Part shown: positions 8,915 to 17,418 of the stretch, one piece after another
How the letters are laid out: every line of letters begins with the position of its first letter
Position numbering within the stretch: the stretch's first letter is position 1
Assembly (NCBI RefSeq): GCF_000686605.1
Contig: NZ_JMLC01000023.1
Coordinates: forward strand, 1-35,973
Reading direction: 5' to 3'
Length of the DNA stretch: 35,973 nt
Origin: Streptococcus sobrinus DSM 20742 = ATCC 33478
GTDB taxonomy: Bacteria; Bacillota; Bacilli; Lactobacillales; Streptococcaceae
Made by a program: the position numbers and the translations under genes
The notes under the pieces: generated by a model
Seen by the model: the letters and a program-made list of their open reading frames with translations, nothing else
The model's database searches: none
What the model was told of the DNA's origin: nothing

Positions 8915-9276
8915 GACGTAAGTCATCATAATTCGATAATAATTATGATGACTTACTAATGCGGGAAGTAGGAAAAGTCCTCTAGGATTTTCCGTTAGTT
9001 TCTCGCAGCGAGTCGTAGATTCCAATTCAAATTGTTGAATTTTAAGATATAAAAATTCAGGTCAGCACTCCCTACCGTGCAGCTCCTTGCTAGAGGAGCC
9101 AGAGATGACGATTGTAATAATCGTTAAGTTGAGGTGGCACCGCGTTACAAATTTGACGCCCTCGCACAGATGTTTTTTTCTGTGCGAGGTTTTTTGACGT
9201 AAGTTATCATAATTCGATAATAATTATGATGACTTATTAATGCGGGAAGTAGGAAAAGTCCTCTAGGATTTTCCGT
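8774..9276 (+). repeat. Tandem duplication in the trp leader (two ~220-base units)
   Basis: Units 8774-8995 and 9056-9276 match almost base for base. Each includes the T-box module, the terminator, a 16-bp hairpin (8918-8933 with 8941-8956; 9199-9214 with 9222-9237) and a GGAAAA/TTTTCC hairpin. Differences in stems keep pairing: ATTCCT/AGGAGT in the first becomes GCTCCT/AGGAGC in the second, and AGTC becomes AGTT with a G-T pair in the long hairpin. A third shared block (CTCG, C or T, AGCGAGTCGTAGAT) ends both spacers. The rest of the long leader, up to 9428, holds one more hairpin (GAGAAG/CTTCTC near 9328) and no gene. Confidence 0.85.
9056..9195 (+). promoter_or_regulatory. Second T-box antiterminator/terminator module lacking Stem I
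   Basis: This repeats the 3' half of the T-box. It has GCAC/GTGC and GCTCCT/AGGAGC stems, the T-box AGGTGGCACCGCG at 9132-9144, and a terminator CCTCGCACAG/CTGTGCGAGG (9160-9169, 9180-9189) with six T. The stretch before it (8996-9055) contains only a small AATTCAA/TTGAATT hairpin. It has no GGTGACTGCGA-type apical motif, so there is no second Stem I. Transcripts must pass two terminators, with a single codon-reading stem in front of the first. Confidence 0.8.
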
Positions 9277-9428
9277 AGGTTCCCGTGGACGTTGAGAGAA
9301 AAAGTTTGACGATAACTTTCAGTGAGCAGAGAAGGCTCCCTAGGGCTTCTCGTAGCGAGTCGTAGATGTTTTCCAAACAAAAATTCAATAATTAAGCAGC
9401 CGTTTTTTAAGTAGGAAGGTAGGAAGCT

Positions 9429-9719
9429 ATGGCACAAACATTAGCTGAAGTTCGCCAGGAAATAGACCTTTTAGACCAGAAGATGATTAGATTATTAGCC
9501 GAGCGTCAAAAATTGGTTGAGGCGGCAGGCCGTTTAAAACCTCGTCAGGATGCTGCAGCGGTTGCTGCGCCTGATCGTGTTGCTCAGATAATCCGTGAAC
9601 GTCGCAATCAAGCAGCGGAAGTGAACTTATCGCCAGACCTTGCTGAAGCTGTATGGCGGTCAATGATAGAGGCTTTTATTCTATTAGAGAGCAAAGTTAA
9701 CGAACAAGGTGAGTCTTGA
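9429..9719 (+). CDS. Chorismate mutase, AroQ class
   Basis: A 96-residue all-alpha protein of normal AroQ length. The N-terminal helix carries LAEVRQEIDLLDQKMIRLLA, which holds the first active-site Arg and the EID block. RLKPR follows, and a later helix has RRNQAAEVNLSPDLAEAVWR. The enzyme turns chorismate into prephenate for phenylalanine and tyrosine. Its placement as the first gene behind a tryptophan-sensing leader is notable, because it competes with TrpE for chorismate. The start has AGGAAGGTAGGAAGC upstream. trpE follows after 61 bases. Confidence 0.88.
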   Translation: MAQTLAEVRQEIDLLDQKMIRLLAERQKLVEAAGRLKPRQDAAAVAAPDRVAQIIRERRNQAAEVNLSPDLAEAVWRSMIEAFILLESKVNEQGES

Positions 9720-9780
9720 TCACGAAAACAGTCCATAAAATCTTCAAAAGACTGATGAGATAGTTTAGAAAGGAAATACC

Positions 9781-11148
9781 ATGCAAAAGATTTTAAATGC
9801 CGATACCTTGACACCAATTTTAGCCTATATGCGGGTGCAAGGTGAGCACAAGGTCATCCTGGAATCCATTCCCCGAGAAAAAGAGAATGCCCGTTTTTCA
9901 ATCGTCGCCTATAACCCTGTTTTTGAATTGTCCTATCAGGATGGTAAGCTCTATAAGAATCAGCAAATTCTTGATGGAGTGGATCCCTTGGATTATCTCA
10001 GTCAATTGACCACAAGAGGTAAGGAGGCTGCTAAGTCAGACCTACCTTTTGCTGGCGGAGCTATCGGTTTTGTTGGCTATGATATGATTGGCCTCTATGA
10101 AGACCTGGGTCAAATTCCCCAAGACACCATAGGAACGCCGGATATGCACTTTTTCATCTATGAGTCCTACCTGATTTTTGACCATAAAAAAGAGAAGGTC
10201 TATGTTGTGGAAGATAGGATTTATAGTGGGCGGGATAATGATAAGGCCCGCCAGGCTCTTGGACAGGTGGTTAAGGATTTACAAACCCAAGCTCCAAATG
10301 AATTTAGCCCTCAGGAATTACGGCCTCTGGACTTTCAGAACCATCTGGAAAAGGAAACATTTGAAGCTATGGTGGACAAGGCCAAGAAGCTCATTCGTCA
10401 GGGAGATATGTTTCAATGTGTCATTAGTCAGCGTTTCTCAAGCGATTTTCAGGGAGATCCGCTCGATTATTACCGTAATTTGCGGGTAACCAATCCTTCA
10501 AACTACCTCTATTTTTATGATTTTGGGGATTATCAGATTATCGGAGCTAGTCCTGAAAGTCTAGTTTCGGTCAAGAATGGTCAGGTCGTAACTAATCCGA
10601 TTGCTGGCACCCGTCCCAGAGGTAAGGATGACACAGAAGATCAGGCTTTGGCGCAAGAACTGGCTAATGATGTCAAAGAAACAGCTGAACACCGCATGCT
10701 GGTTGATCTTGGCCGCAATGATATCGGAAAAATTTCTGAAATTGGCAGCGTCAAGCTGACCAAGTACATGGAAGTGGAGTACTTCCGTTATGTCATGCAC
10801 CTGACCAGCGTCGTCAAAGGTGACTTATTGCCTCAGCTGACAGCCATGGATGCCCTGAAATCAACCCTGCCGGCGGGTACAGTATCAGGTGCTCCTAAGA
10901 TTCGTGCCATGACCCGCATCTACCAGTTGGAAAAAGAAAAACGCGGGGTCTATGCGGGTGCTATCGGCTACCTGTCGGCGACCGGCGATATGGATTTTGC
11001 CATTGCCATTCGGACTATGATTTTAAAAAATCAAAAGGCATATGTCCAAGCTGGTGCAGGCATTGTCTATGACAGCCTTGCAGAAAATGAATTTTATGAA
11101 ACTATCAATAAGGCCAAGGCTATGACCAGAATAGGAGACAGTCAATGA
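9781..11148 (+). CDS. trpE: Anthranilate synthase component I
   Basis: The 455-residue protein has the chorismate-binding domain signatures NPIAGTRPRG, VDLGRNDIGKIS and LPAGTVSGAPKIRAM in order. Near the start, VILESIPREKENARFS contains the LES element used for tryptophan feedback binding in this family. With TrpG it makes anthranilate from chorismate and glutamine in the cytoplasm. The ATG has AGAAAGGA nine bases upstream. Its stop overlaps the trpG start by four bases, as expected for two subunits made in equal amounts. Confidence 0.97.
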   Translation: MQKILNADTLTPILAYMRVQGEHKVILESIPREKENARFSIVAYNPVFELSYQDGKLYKNQQILDGVDPLDYLSQLTTRGKEAAKSDLPFAGGAIGFVGYDMIGLYEDLGQIPQDTIGTPDMHFFIYESYLIFDHKKEKVYVVEDRIYSGRDNDKARQALGQVVKDLQTQAPNEFSPQELRPLDFQNHLEKETFEAMVDKAKKLIRQGDMFQCVISQRFSSDFQGDPLDYYRNLRVTNPSNYLYFYDFGDYQIIGASPESLVSVKNGQVVTNPIAGTRPRGKDDTEDQALAQELANDVKETAEHRMLVDLGRNDIGKISEIGSVKLTKYMEVEYFRYVMHLTSVVKGDLLPQLTAMDALKSTLPAGTVSGAPKIRAMTRIYQLEKEKRGVYAGAIGYLSATGDMDFAIAIRTMILKNQKAYVQAGAGIVYDSLAENEFYETINKAKAMTRIGDSQ

Positions 11149-11714
11149 TTTTATTAGTTGATAATTATGATTCCTTTACCTATAATCTTGCCCAATACTT
11201 GGGAACTTTTACCGAGGTCCAGGTCTTGCGAAATGATGCTCCGCAAATTTACCAAGTGGCTCAAAAGGCCCAGGCCTTGGTATTGTCGCCGGGCCCTGGT
11301 TGGCCAGCTGATGCCGGAGAGTTGGAAAAGCTCATCGCCAAGTTTGCGACTGAAAAGCCAATCTTGGGCATCTGTCTGGGCCATCAGGCACTAGCCGAAA
11401 CATTCGGTGGCAAGTTGGATCTAGCCAATAAGGTCATGCACGGCAAGCAATCCCGCCTAAATCTGACCCAGCCCTCACCAATTTTTGCGGGACTGAAGGG
11501 TGGTCTGGAGGTCATGCGTTACCATTCCATCGTCGTTGACGATCTGCCTGATGACTTTGAAGTGACCGCCCTGACCCAGGATGACCAAGAAATCATGGCC
11601 ATGCAGCATAAGAACTTGCCCATCTTTGGTCTCCAATTTCACCCAGAAAGTATTGGCACACCAGACGGTTTGAAAATGCTAGAAAATTTCCTTACTTTAG
11701 TCCCAAAGGCTTGA
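11145..11714 (+). CDS. trpG: Anthranilate synthase component II (glutamine amidotransferase)
   Basis: The 189-residue class-I amidotransferase shows DNYDSFTYNLAQYLG at the start, the oxyanion strand LSPGPG, the nucleophile Cys77 in GICLGHQALAE, and the His-Glu pair in QFHPES. It supplies ammonia to TrpE. No fusion to TrpD is present. Translation is coupled to trpE by the overlap. Unlike the other junctions of the operon, the next gene is 356 bases away, across a structured repeat. Confidence 0.96.
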   Translation: MILLVDNYDSFTYNLAQYLGTFTEVQVLRNDAPQIYQVAQKAQALVLSPGPGWPADAGELEKLIAKFATEKPILGICLGHQALAETFGGKLDLANKVMHGKQSRLNLTQPSPIFAGLKGGLEVMRYHSIVVDDLPDDFEVTALTQDDQEIMAMQHKNLPIFGLQFHPESIGTPDGLKMLENFLTLVPKA

Positions 11715-11875
11715 AACTTTGGAGGCTGCAAGCTGAGTTTGCTATCTGAAGGACAGGCCCCTGCTAGACATGGTTGGAAGGAGTAGCCAATCACTGAATT
11801 AAAATCAAATATGAAAATCTTTAAAAGGAAACTCAATTGTTTTTAGGTGATATTGGTGAACGACATGAGCATAAG

Positions 11876-12017
11876 CTGATATTTTCGCCCTAGTGGTATC
11901 ATAAGTGACTCGATAGATGTCACTTATGACAGAATATTTGAGACTTTAGGCTCAAATATTAGGAATGAAACCCCGATAGGAGTTTGCTTCCGTTCGCACT
12001 ACCAAAGAAAATATCAG
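11876..12017 (+). repeat. Structured repeat inside the trp operon (copy A)
   Basis: The ends pair: CTGATATTTTC (11876-11886) with GAAAATATCAG (12007-12017), then TAGTG (11891-11895) with CACTA (11997-12001). Inside are two perfect hairpins, TCATAAGTGAC/GTCACTTATGA (11899-11909, 11919-11929) and AATATTTGAG/CTCAAATATT (11933-11942, 11951-11960). A related copy lies at 30325-30585, with different sequence but the same pairing. A motif ACTGAATTAAAATCAAA lies upstream at 11793. There is no T-run, so it is not a simple terminator. The rest of the 356-base gap between trpG and trpD has no gene. Confidence 0.75.
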
Positions 12018-12070
12018 AAATGAAACTTTTTAAATTAAATGGGTATAACTCGAAAGATTTGAGGTAGACA

Positions 12071-13078
12071 ATGATGAAAGAAATATTTGAAAAATTAGCC
12101 TTGAAAGAAGATTTGACCGCCGACCAAATTGAGGAGGTCTTCAACCAAATCCTGCAAGGCCAGGTAACGGAGAGCCAGATTTCGGCCTTCCTGATGGCCC
12201 TGAAAATGAAAGGGGAAATCGCAGACGAAATTGCTGGAGTGGTTAGGGCTCTCAAGACTCATGCCCTCAAGTTAGAGCGGGTGCCAGCCCATGTCATGTG
12301 CAACTGCGGTACGGGTGGTGACCAATCCTTCTCCTTTAACATTTCCACAACGGCGGCCTTTGTTCTAGCTGCGGGTGGTCTCAAGGTTGCCAAGGCCGGC
12401 AATCGTTCGGTATCTTCCAAGTCTGGTTCGGCCGATGTTCTGGAGGAGCTGGGCATCAACCTTTCAGCCGACAGGCAGGTTCTGGAAAGAGCCCTAGATG
12501 AGGTTGGCATAGCCTTCATCTTTGCCCAATCAGTTCATCCAGCCATGCGTTACATTGGCCCAGCCAGACAGGCTCTGGGAATTCCCACCATCATGAATCT
12601 GGTAGGTCCCTTGGCAAATCCTGTCGATTTAGACAGTCAGCTCATGGGAATTTATCGGGTGGAACTTCAAGAGGTTGCTGCTCAAGCCATGAAGACCCTA
12701 GGTCGCAAGCGGGCCATCGTCATTACAGGCCCCGACCAGATGGATGAAGCGGCCCTCTATGGCACCAATACCTATACCCTCTTAGAGGACGGCCAGCTGA
12801 GCCAGCATCGCTTTACCCATAAGGATTTGGGTATGGAAGCGGTCACTCTGAAGGAAATTAGGGGTGGCGATGCCAAGGAAAATGCCCAGATTTTACTCAG
12901 CGTTCTCAAAAATGAGCCCAGCCCCTATCTGGAAACAACGGTTCTCAATGCCGGTCTGGGCTTCTATGCCAATGGTAAAACTGACAGCTTGAAGGCTGGC
13001 GTTGACCTGGCTCGCAACTTACTAGCTTCGGGGGCAGCCCTGGAAAAACTCCAGCAATTACAGGAGGTGCAAGGATGA
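12071..13078 (+). CDS. trpD: Anthranilate phosphoribosyltransferase
   Basis: The 335-residue protein carries the PRPP-binding signature CGTGGDQSFSFNIST and the anthranilate-site block KAGNRSVSSKSGSADVLEELG, followed by MNLVGPLANPVD. It joins anthranilate to phosphoribosyl pyrophosphate. The length is normal for the bacterial family. Two adjacent ATG codons (12071 and 12074) follow a modest GAGGTAGA ribosome site. Either could be used. The stop overlaps trpC by four bases. Confidence 0.96.
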   Translation: MMKEIFEKLALKEDLTADQIEEVFNQILQGQVTESQISAFLMALKMKGEIADEIAGVVRALKTHALKLERVPAHVMCNCGTGGDQSFSFNISTTAAFVLAAGGLKVAKAGNRSVSSKSGSADVLEELGINLSADRQVLERALDEVGIAFIFAQSVHPAMRYIGPARQALGIPTIMNLVGPLANPVDLDSQLMGIYRVELQEVAAQAMKTLGRKRAIVITGPDQMDEAALYGTNTYTLLEDGQLSQHRFTHKDLGMEAVTLKEIRGGDAKENAQILLSVLKNEPSPYLETTVLNAGLGFYANGKTDSLKAGVDLARNLLASGAALEKLQQLQEVQG

Positions 13079-13842
13079 CAGGAACCTTTCTTCCAAAAAT
13101 ATTAGAGCAAAAGGCTAAGGAAGTCGCCCAGATGGAGCGAGAAGATTTAGGCGACCTGCGTCAGGCAGTCCCCTTTTACGACTATCTCAAAAGCCACAGC
13201 CAGCAGATTCAAGTCATCGCCGAGGTCAAAAAGGCCAGCCCCAGTTTGGGGGACATTAACTTAGATGTTGATTTGCTGGCCCAGGTCAAGACCTACCAGG
13301 CAGCTGGAGCTGCCATGATTTCAGTATTGACCGATGAGCACTTTTTCAAAGGGAATATTGACTATCTTCGCCAGATTTCCAGTCAGGTCAGCATTCCAAC
13401 TCTGGCCAAGGACTTCATCATTGATGAGAAGCAAATCATTCGTGCCCGCAATGCTGGAGCGACGGTCATCCTCTTGATTGTGGCCGCCTTGAGCCAGGAG
13501 CGCTTGCAGGAGCTCTACCAGTATGCGACCGACCTAGGGTTGGAAGTTCTGGTTGAAACCCATAATGCGAAAGAACTGGCTAGGGCCCATGCTCTAGGAG
13601 CCAAGATTATCGGTGTCAATAACCGTAATCTGGTGACCTTCAAAACCGACCTACAAACCAGTCTAGACCTAGCAACCCATTTTCGTGAGGAGCCGGTTTA
13701 TATTTCCGAATCGGCCATCCAAAGTGGTCAGGATGTCGCTAAGCTAGCCCCCTACTTTGATGGCATTCTGGTTGGGACGGCCCTGATGACAGCGGAAAAT
13801 CCCGCCCAGAAGATAAAGGAGTTGCGAATTGACAAAGGTTAA
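13075..13842 (+). CDS. trpC: Indole-3-glycerol-phosphate synthase
   Basis: The 255-residue (beta/alpha)8 enzyme has the family blocks [15 protein letters not shown], with the catalytic Lys and the substrate-binding Ser-Pro, then [25 protein letters not shown] and the phosphate loop [11 protein letters not shown]. It closes the indole ring. It is a stand-alone TrpC, not fused to TrpF. The ATG overlaps the trpD stop, with a GGAGG site inside trpD. The gene runs 14 bases into trpF. Confidence 0.96.
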   Translation: MTGTFLPKILEQKAKEVAQMEREDLGDLRQAVPFYDYLKSHSQQIQVIAEVKKASPSLGDINLDVDLLAQVKTYQAAGAAMISVLTDEHFFKGNIDYLRQISSQVSIPTLAKDFIIDEKQIIRARNAGATVILLIVAALSQERLQELYQYATDLGLEVLVETHNAKELARAHALGAKIIGVNNRNLVTFKTDLQTSLDLATHFREEPVYISESAIQSGQDVAKLAPYFDGILVGTALMTAENPAQKIKELRIDKG

Positions 13843-14410
13843 GATATGCGGACTGTCCAGTCCTCAGGCGGTTGCGACCGCTGTCAAGTCTGGGGCGGAT
13901 TTCATCGGCCTTGTCCTAGCTCCCAGTAAACGCCAGGTTAGTCTGGATCAGGCTCATAACCTAGCCCAGGCCATCCCTGAGATCTGCAAGGCAGTTGGGG
14001 TCTTTGTCAGCCCCAGCCTGGCTGAATTAGAAGAGGCCATCGCTCGAATTCCTCTGGACCTAGTTCAGATTCATGGAGAATTTGACGAAGACCTGCTTTC
14101 TCAAGTATCGGTTCCGGTTATCCGAGCCTTGAACATTTCTCAGGGGCAGACCAATCTCGCCAGCCAAGCAGACTACCTGCTCTTTGATGCCCCACTTGCA
14201 GGTTCAGGCCAGACCTTTGATTGGCGAAGCCTAGATACTAGCCAAATCCAGCAGCCCTTCTTTATTGCCGGTGGCCTAAATAGCCAAAATGTTGCCCAAG
14301 CCATTAAGACCTTTGAACCCTATGCCGTCGATGTCTCGTCGGGCGTGGAAACCGCGGGCCAGAAGGATTTAAGTAAGATAAAAGAATTTATAGAAAGCGT
14401 GAAAGTATGA
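13829..14410 (+). CDS. trpF: Phosphoribosylanthranilate isomerase
   Basis: The 193-residue (beta/alpha)8 protein begins [14 protein letters not shown], with the catalytic Cys in KICG. It continues with [15 protein letters not shown], a [10 protein letters not shown] strand, a LLFDAP Asp block, [11 protein letters not shown] and [10 protein letters not shown]. The start is a TTG, chosen because the conserved KICG must lie near the N-terminus and AAAGGAG sits nine bases upstream. It overlaps trpC by 14 bases and trpB by four, consistent with coupled translation. Confidence 0.95.
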   Translation: MTKVKICGLSSPQAVATAVKSGADFIGLVLAPSKRQVSLDQAHNLAQAIPEICKAVGVFVSPSLAELEEAIARIPLDLVQIHGEFDEDLLSQVSVPVIRALNISQGQTNLASQADYLLFDAPLAGSGQTFDWRSLDTSQIQQPFFIAGGLNSQNVAQAIKTFEPYAVDVSSGVETAGQKDLSKIKEFIESVKV

Positions 14411-15615
14411 CCTATCAGCAACCAGATGTCAAAGGATTTTACGGAAAATTCGGGGGCCAATTCGTGCCCGAAACCCTGATGACAGCCATTCTAGAGTTGG
14501 GCCAAGCCTACCAAGAGGCCAAGCAAGACCCTGGTTTTCAGGCAGAACTAGATGCCCTCTTAAAAAATTATGTCGGCCGTGAGACCCCGCTTTACTTTGC
14601 CAAACGCTTGACCCAGCATATCGGTGGCGCTAAGATTTACCTCAAACGTGAGGATCTCAACCACACAGGGGCCCACAAAATCAACAACGCCCTCGGTCAA
14701 GTCCTCCTAGCTCGGCGAATGGGCAAGAAAAAGGTTATTGCTGAGACCGGTGCCGGTCAGCATGGAGTTGCTACGGCTACAGCAGCAGCCCTTTTCGATA
14801 TGGAGTGCACCATTTACATGGGTGAGGAAGATGTCAAACGCCAGGCCCTCAATGTTTTCCGCATGGAGCTCTTGGGAGCCAAGGTTGAGGCTGTCAAGGA
14901 TGGTTCTCGTGTTCTCAAGGATGCTGTTAATGCCGCCCTGCGGGCTTGGGTAACCAATATTGAGGACACCCACTATATCATGGGATCTGCCCTGGGACCA
15001 GCTCCCTTCCCAGAGATTGTTCGTGATTTCCAATCGGTCATCGGCAAGGAAAGCAAGCGACAATTTGCGGAAGTTTCCGGGGGCAAGCTACCAGATGCGG
15101 TTATGGCCTGTATCGGCGGAGGCTCCAACGCCATCGGCATGTTCTATCCCTTCGTCAATGATATTAGCGTAGCCATGTATGGGGCCGAAGCAGCGGGTCA
15201 CGGTCTCGATACTGACCAGCACGCTGCCACCTTTGCCAAGGGTCGGCCCGGGGTTCTGCACGGCTCTCTGATGAATGTCCTCCAGGACCGCCACGGTCAA
15301 ATTATGGAGGCCTTCTCAATTTCAGCTGGTCTCGATTACCCAGGCGTTGGTCCTGAACATTGCCACTTTAAGGAAATTGGCCGGGCCAGCTATCAGGCTA
15401 TCACGGACCAAGAGGCTCTGGAGGCCTTCAGTCTCCTTTCTCGCTTGGAAGGAATTATTCCTGCCCTAGAATCCAGCCATGCCATCGCTCTGGCTCAAAA
15501 GGTAGCCAAGGATATGAGCCCAGACCAGAGCTTGATTATCTGCCTCTCCGGTCGTGGGGACAAGGATGTTATGCAGGTCAAGGAACGTTTTGAAGCCGAA
15601 AAAGAAGGGAAGTAA
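14407..15615 (+). CDS. trpB: Tryptophan synthase beta chain
   Basis: The 402-residue PLP enzyme has the start [16 protein letters not shown], the PLP-binding Lys91 in [29 protein letters not shown], the phosphate loop [11 protein letters not shown] and the C-terminal LSGRGDKDV. It condenses indole with serine. The sequence is of the standard TrpB1 class that pairs with TrpA, which is encoded three bases downstream. No residue in these motifs is changed. Confidence 0.97.
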   Translation: MTYQQPDVKGFYGKFGGQFVPETLMTAILELGQAYQEAKQDPGFQAELDALLKNYVGRETPLYFAKRLTQHIGGAKIYLKREDLNHTGAHKINNALGQVLLARRMGKKKVIAETGAGQHGVATATAAALFDMECTIYMGEEDVKRQALNVFRMELLGAKVEAVKDGSRVLKDAVNAALRAWVTNIEDTHYIMGSALGPAPFPEIVRDFQSVIGKESKRQFAEVSGGKLPDAVMACIGGGSNAIGMFYPFVNDISVAMYGAEAAGHGLDTDQHAATFAKGRPGVLHGSLMNVLQDRHGQIMEAFSISAGLDYPGVGPEHCHFKEIGRASYQAITDQEALEAFSLLSRLEGIIPALESSHAIALAQKVAKDMSPDQSLIICLSGRGDKDVMQVKERFEAEKEGK

Positions 15616-15618
15616 GCC

Positions 15619-16401
15619 ATGACAAAAACATTAAGCAAACATCTTCAAAGCCTAAAAGATTCTGGCCAAGGCCTGGTCATTCCCTATATCATGGCCGGTG
15701 ACCATGAGCTTGGCCTGGACGGTCTCTTTGACACCATCCACTTGCTGGCTGATGCAGGAGCCTCCGCTATTGAAATCGGGGTTCCCTTCTCGGATCCGGT
15801 TGCCGATGGTCCTGTTATCGAAGAGGCCGGCCTGCGAAGTCTGGTCAAGGGGACCAATCTTGAGGCCATCGTTGAGAAGCTACAGAGCCAGACTAGTCCT
15901 GTCCCCTTAGTTTTGATGACCTACTTTAATCCCGTCTATCAGTACGGCTTGGAAAAATTGGTTGAGGATTTGGCTCAAACTTCTGTCAAGGGCCTGATTA
16001 TTCCTGATTTGCCCCATGAACATGCGAATCTTATCCTTCCCTATCTGGAAAATCAGGACCTCTGCCTAGTTCCTCTTATCAGCCTGACAACGGGACCCGA
16101 CCGCCAGAAAGAACTGCTGGCCGATGCCCAGGGCTTTGTCTATGCTGTAGCAGTCAATGGGGTGACGGGTAAGGCCAGTCATTACAGCTCTGACCTAGAC
16201 CAGCACCTGCAGGACCTAAGAGAGCTGACCGCTCTGCCTGTTTTGACAGGCTTTGGCATTTCCAGCCAGGCAGACGTGGAGCGTTTCAATCAGGTATCCG
16301 ATGGTGTCATTGTCGGTTCCAAGATTGTCAAGGTCCTTAACCAGGGCAAACTGGACCAAGTTCAAGATTTCATCCGTCAAGCCAGCCAGGTGAGAAAATA
16401 A
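15619..16401 (+). CDS. trpA: Tryptophan synthase alpha chain
   Basis: The 260-residue (beta/alpha)8 subunit has a catalytic Glu in [20 protein letters not shown] and the catalytic Asp in [20 protein letters not shown] and [11 protein letters not shown] form the phosphate site. It splits indole-glycerol phosphate and passes indole to TrpB. The start has GGGAAGTAAGCC upstream, only three bases after trpB. It is the last gene of the operon, with a terminator 112 bases on. Confidence 0.96.
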   Translation: MTKTLSKHLQSLKDSGQGLVIPYIMAGDHELGLDGLFDTIHLLADAGASAIEIGVPFSDPVADGPVIEEAGLRSLVKGTNLEAIVEKLQSQTSPVPLVLMTYFNPVYQYGLEKLVEDLAQTSVKGLIIPDLPHEHANLILPYLENQDLCLVPLISLTTGPDRQKELLADAQGFVYAVAVNGVTGKASHYSSDLDQHLQDLRELTALPVLTGFGISSQADVERFNQVSDGVIVGSKIVKVLNQGKLDQVQDFIRQASQVRK

Positions 16402-16512
16402 GATAAAATAGTTCAAAATGTTCCAACTTGGTTTGTTGCATTTCACAACTAAGTTAGTGAAACTCTCAGTCCTATGGTCTTTTGAAATTCTTAGATATCC
16501 AATTTATTATCT

Positions 16513-16537
16513 GCGACCTTTATTTGGGTCGCTTTTT
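16513..16537 (+). terminator. Intrinsic terminator of the trp operon
   Basis: GCGACC pairs with GGTCGC around an eight-base loop and is followed by TTTTT. The remaining bases up to the next gene contain a possible extended -10 (TGGTATCAT near 16649) but no gene. Confidence 0.8.
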
Positions 16538-16684
16538 CATTAAAAAATCTCGAGATAGGCCAAGAAAGCCTCCCAACAGCGATGCTATCAACTATTTTTA
16601 TGACTCAACATAAAGAATTTAGATTAGGCAACTGTCCTTAAACGTGGTATCATGGGATAAATTTATTGAAGGGAGATTAAGATA

Positions 16685-17236
16685 ATGTCAAAATTTCAAA
16701 TTCATACCATAGAAACAGCATCAGAATCTGTAAAGTCAACATTAGAGACAGTTGAAAAGGATAACGGTGGCTATATTCCAAACCTAATCGGCCTCTTGGC
16801 AAATTCACCAACGGCCTTAGAAACTTATCGGACAGTCGGAGAAATTAACCGCCGCAATAGCTTGACGCCAACTGAAAGGGAGGTTATTCAGATAACTGCA
16901 GCAGTCACAAACGGTTGTGCCTTCTGTGTAGCTGGACATACGGCTTTTTCTATCAAACAGATTCAAATGTCACCAGATCTCCTAGAAGCTTTGCGCAACA
17001 GTACTCCTATTGATGATGATCCTAAGCTAGATACCTTGGCCAAGTTTACAATTGCCGTTATTAATACTAAAGGGCGTGTTGGCGATGAGGCTCTTGCTGA
17101 TTTCTTTGAGGCAGGTTATACCCAAGAAAATGCCCTTGATGTCATTCTTGGTGTCAGTCTGGCTTCCCTGTGTAACTATGCCAATAATATGGCGGATACA
17201 CCTATCAATCCTGAACTTCAACAGTATGCTAAATAG
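16685..17236 (+). CDS. Carboxymuconolactone decarboxylase/AhpD-like protein
   Basis: The 183-residue helical protein has the AhpD-type redox motif in NGCAFCVAGHTAFS, with Cys78, Cys81 and His85. That pattern fits peroxidase-type AhpD proteins better than true lactone decarboxylases, which lack the cysteines. The family reduces peroxides or acts as a thiol-disulfide partner in the cytoplasm. A GGGAG site lies upstream of the ATG. The gene is followed after 182 bases by an acyl-CoA-dehydrogenase-like gene. The two may respond together to an oxidant, but that is inferred only from their position. Confidence 0.82.
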   Translation: MSKFQIHTIETASESVKSTLETVEKDNGGYIPNLIGLLANSPTALETYRTVGEINRRNSLTPTEREVIQITAAVTNGCAFCVAGHTAFSIKQIQMSPDLLEALRNSTPIDDDPKLDTLAKFTIAVINTKGRVGDEALADFFEAGYTQENALDVILGVSLASLCNYANNMADTPINPELQQYAK

Positions 17237-17418
17237 TTAGACTTTAAGATCAGGAAAAACTTTTACACTCGACAATTAATCGTTGATTAGACGATGACAC
17301 TAGAGATGAATAGGACTTTCATCAAAATGGACCGGAAAATGAAAATTTTGTTTTCAAGGTCTATCAGATAAGCCTAAGAGAAGATGGATTTCTCGGTAAT
17401 CAAAAGCGGAGGTAGTCT

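Noticed and set aside
8774..9276. Tandem repeats in the trp leader as a CRISPR or satellite array
   Set aside because: There are only two units of about 220 bases, each made of recognisable T-box and terminator parts.
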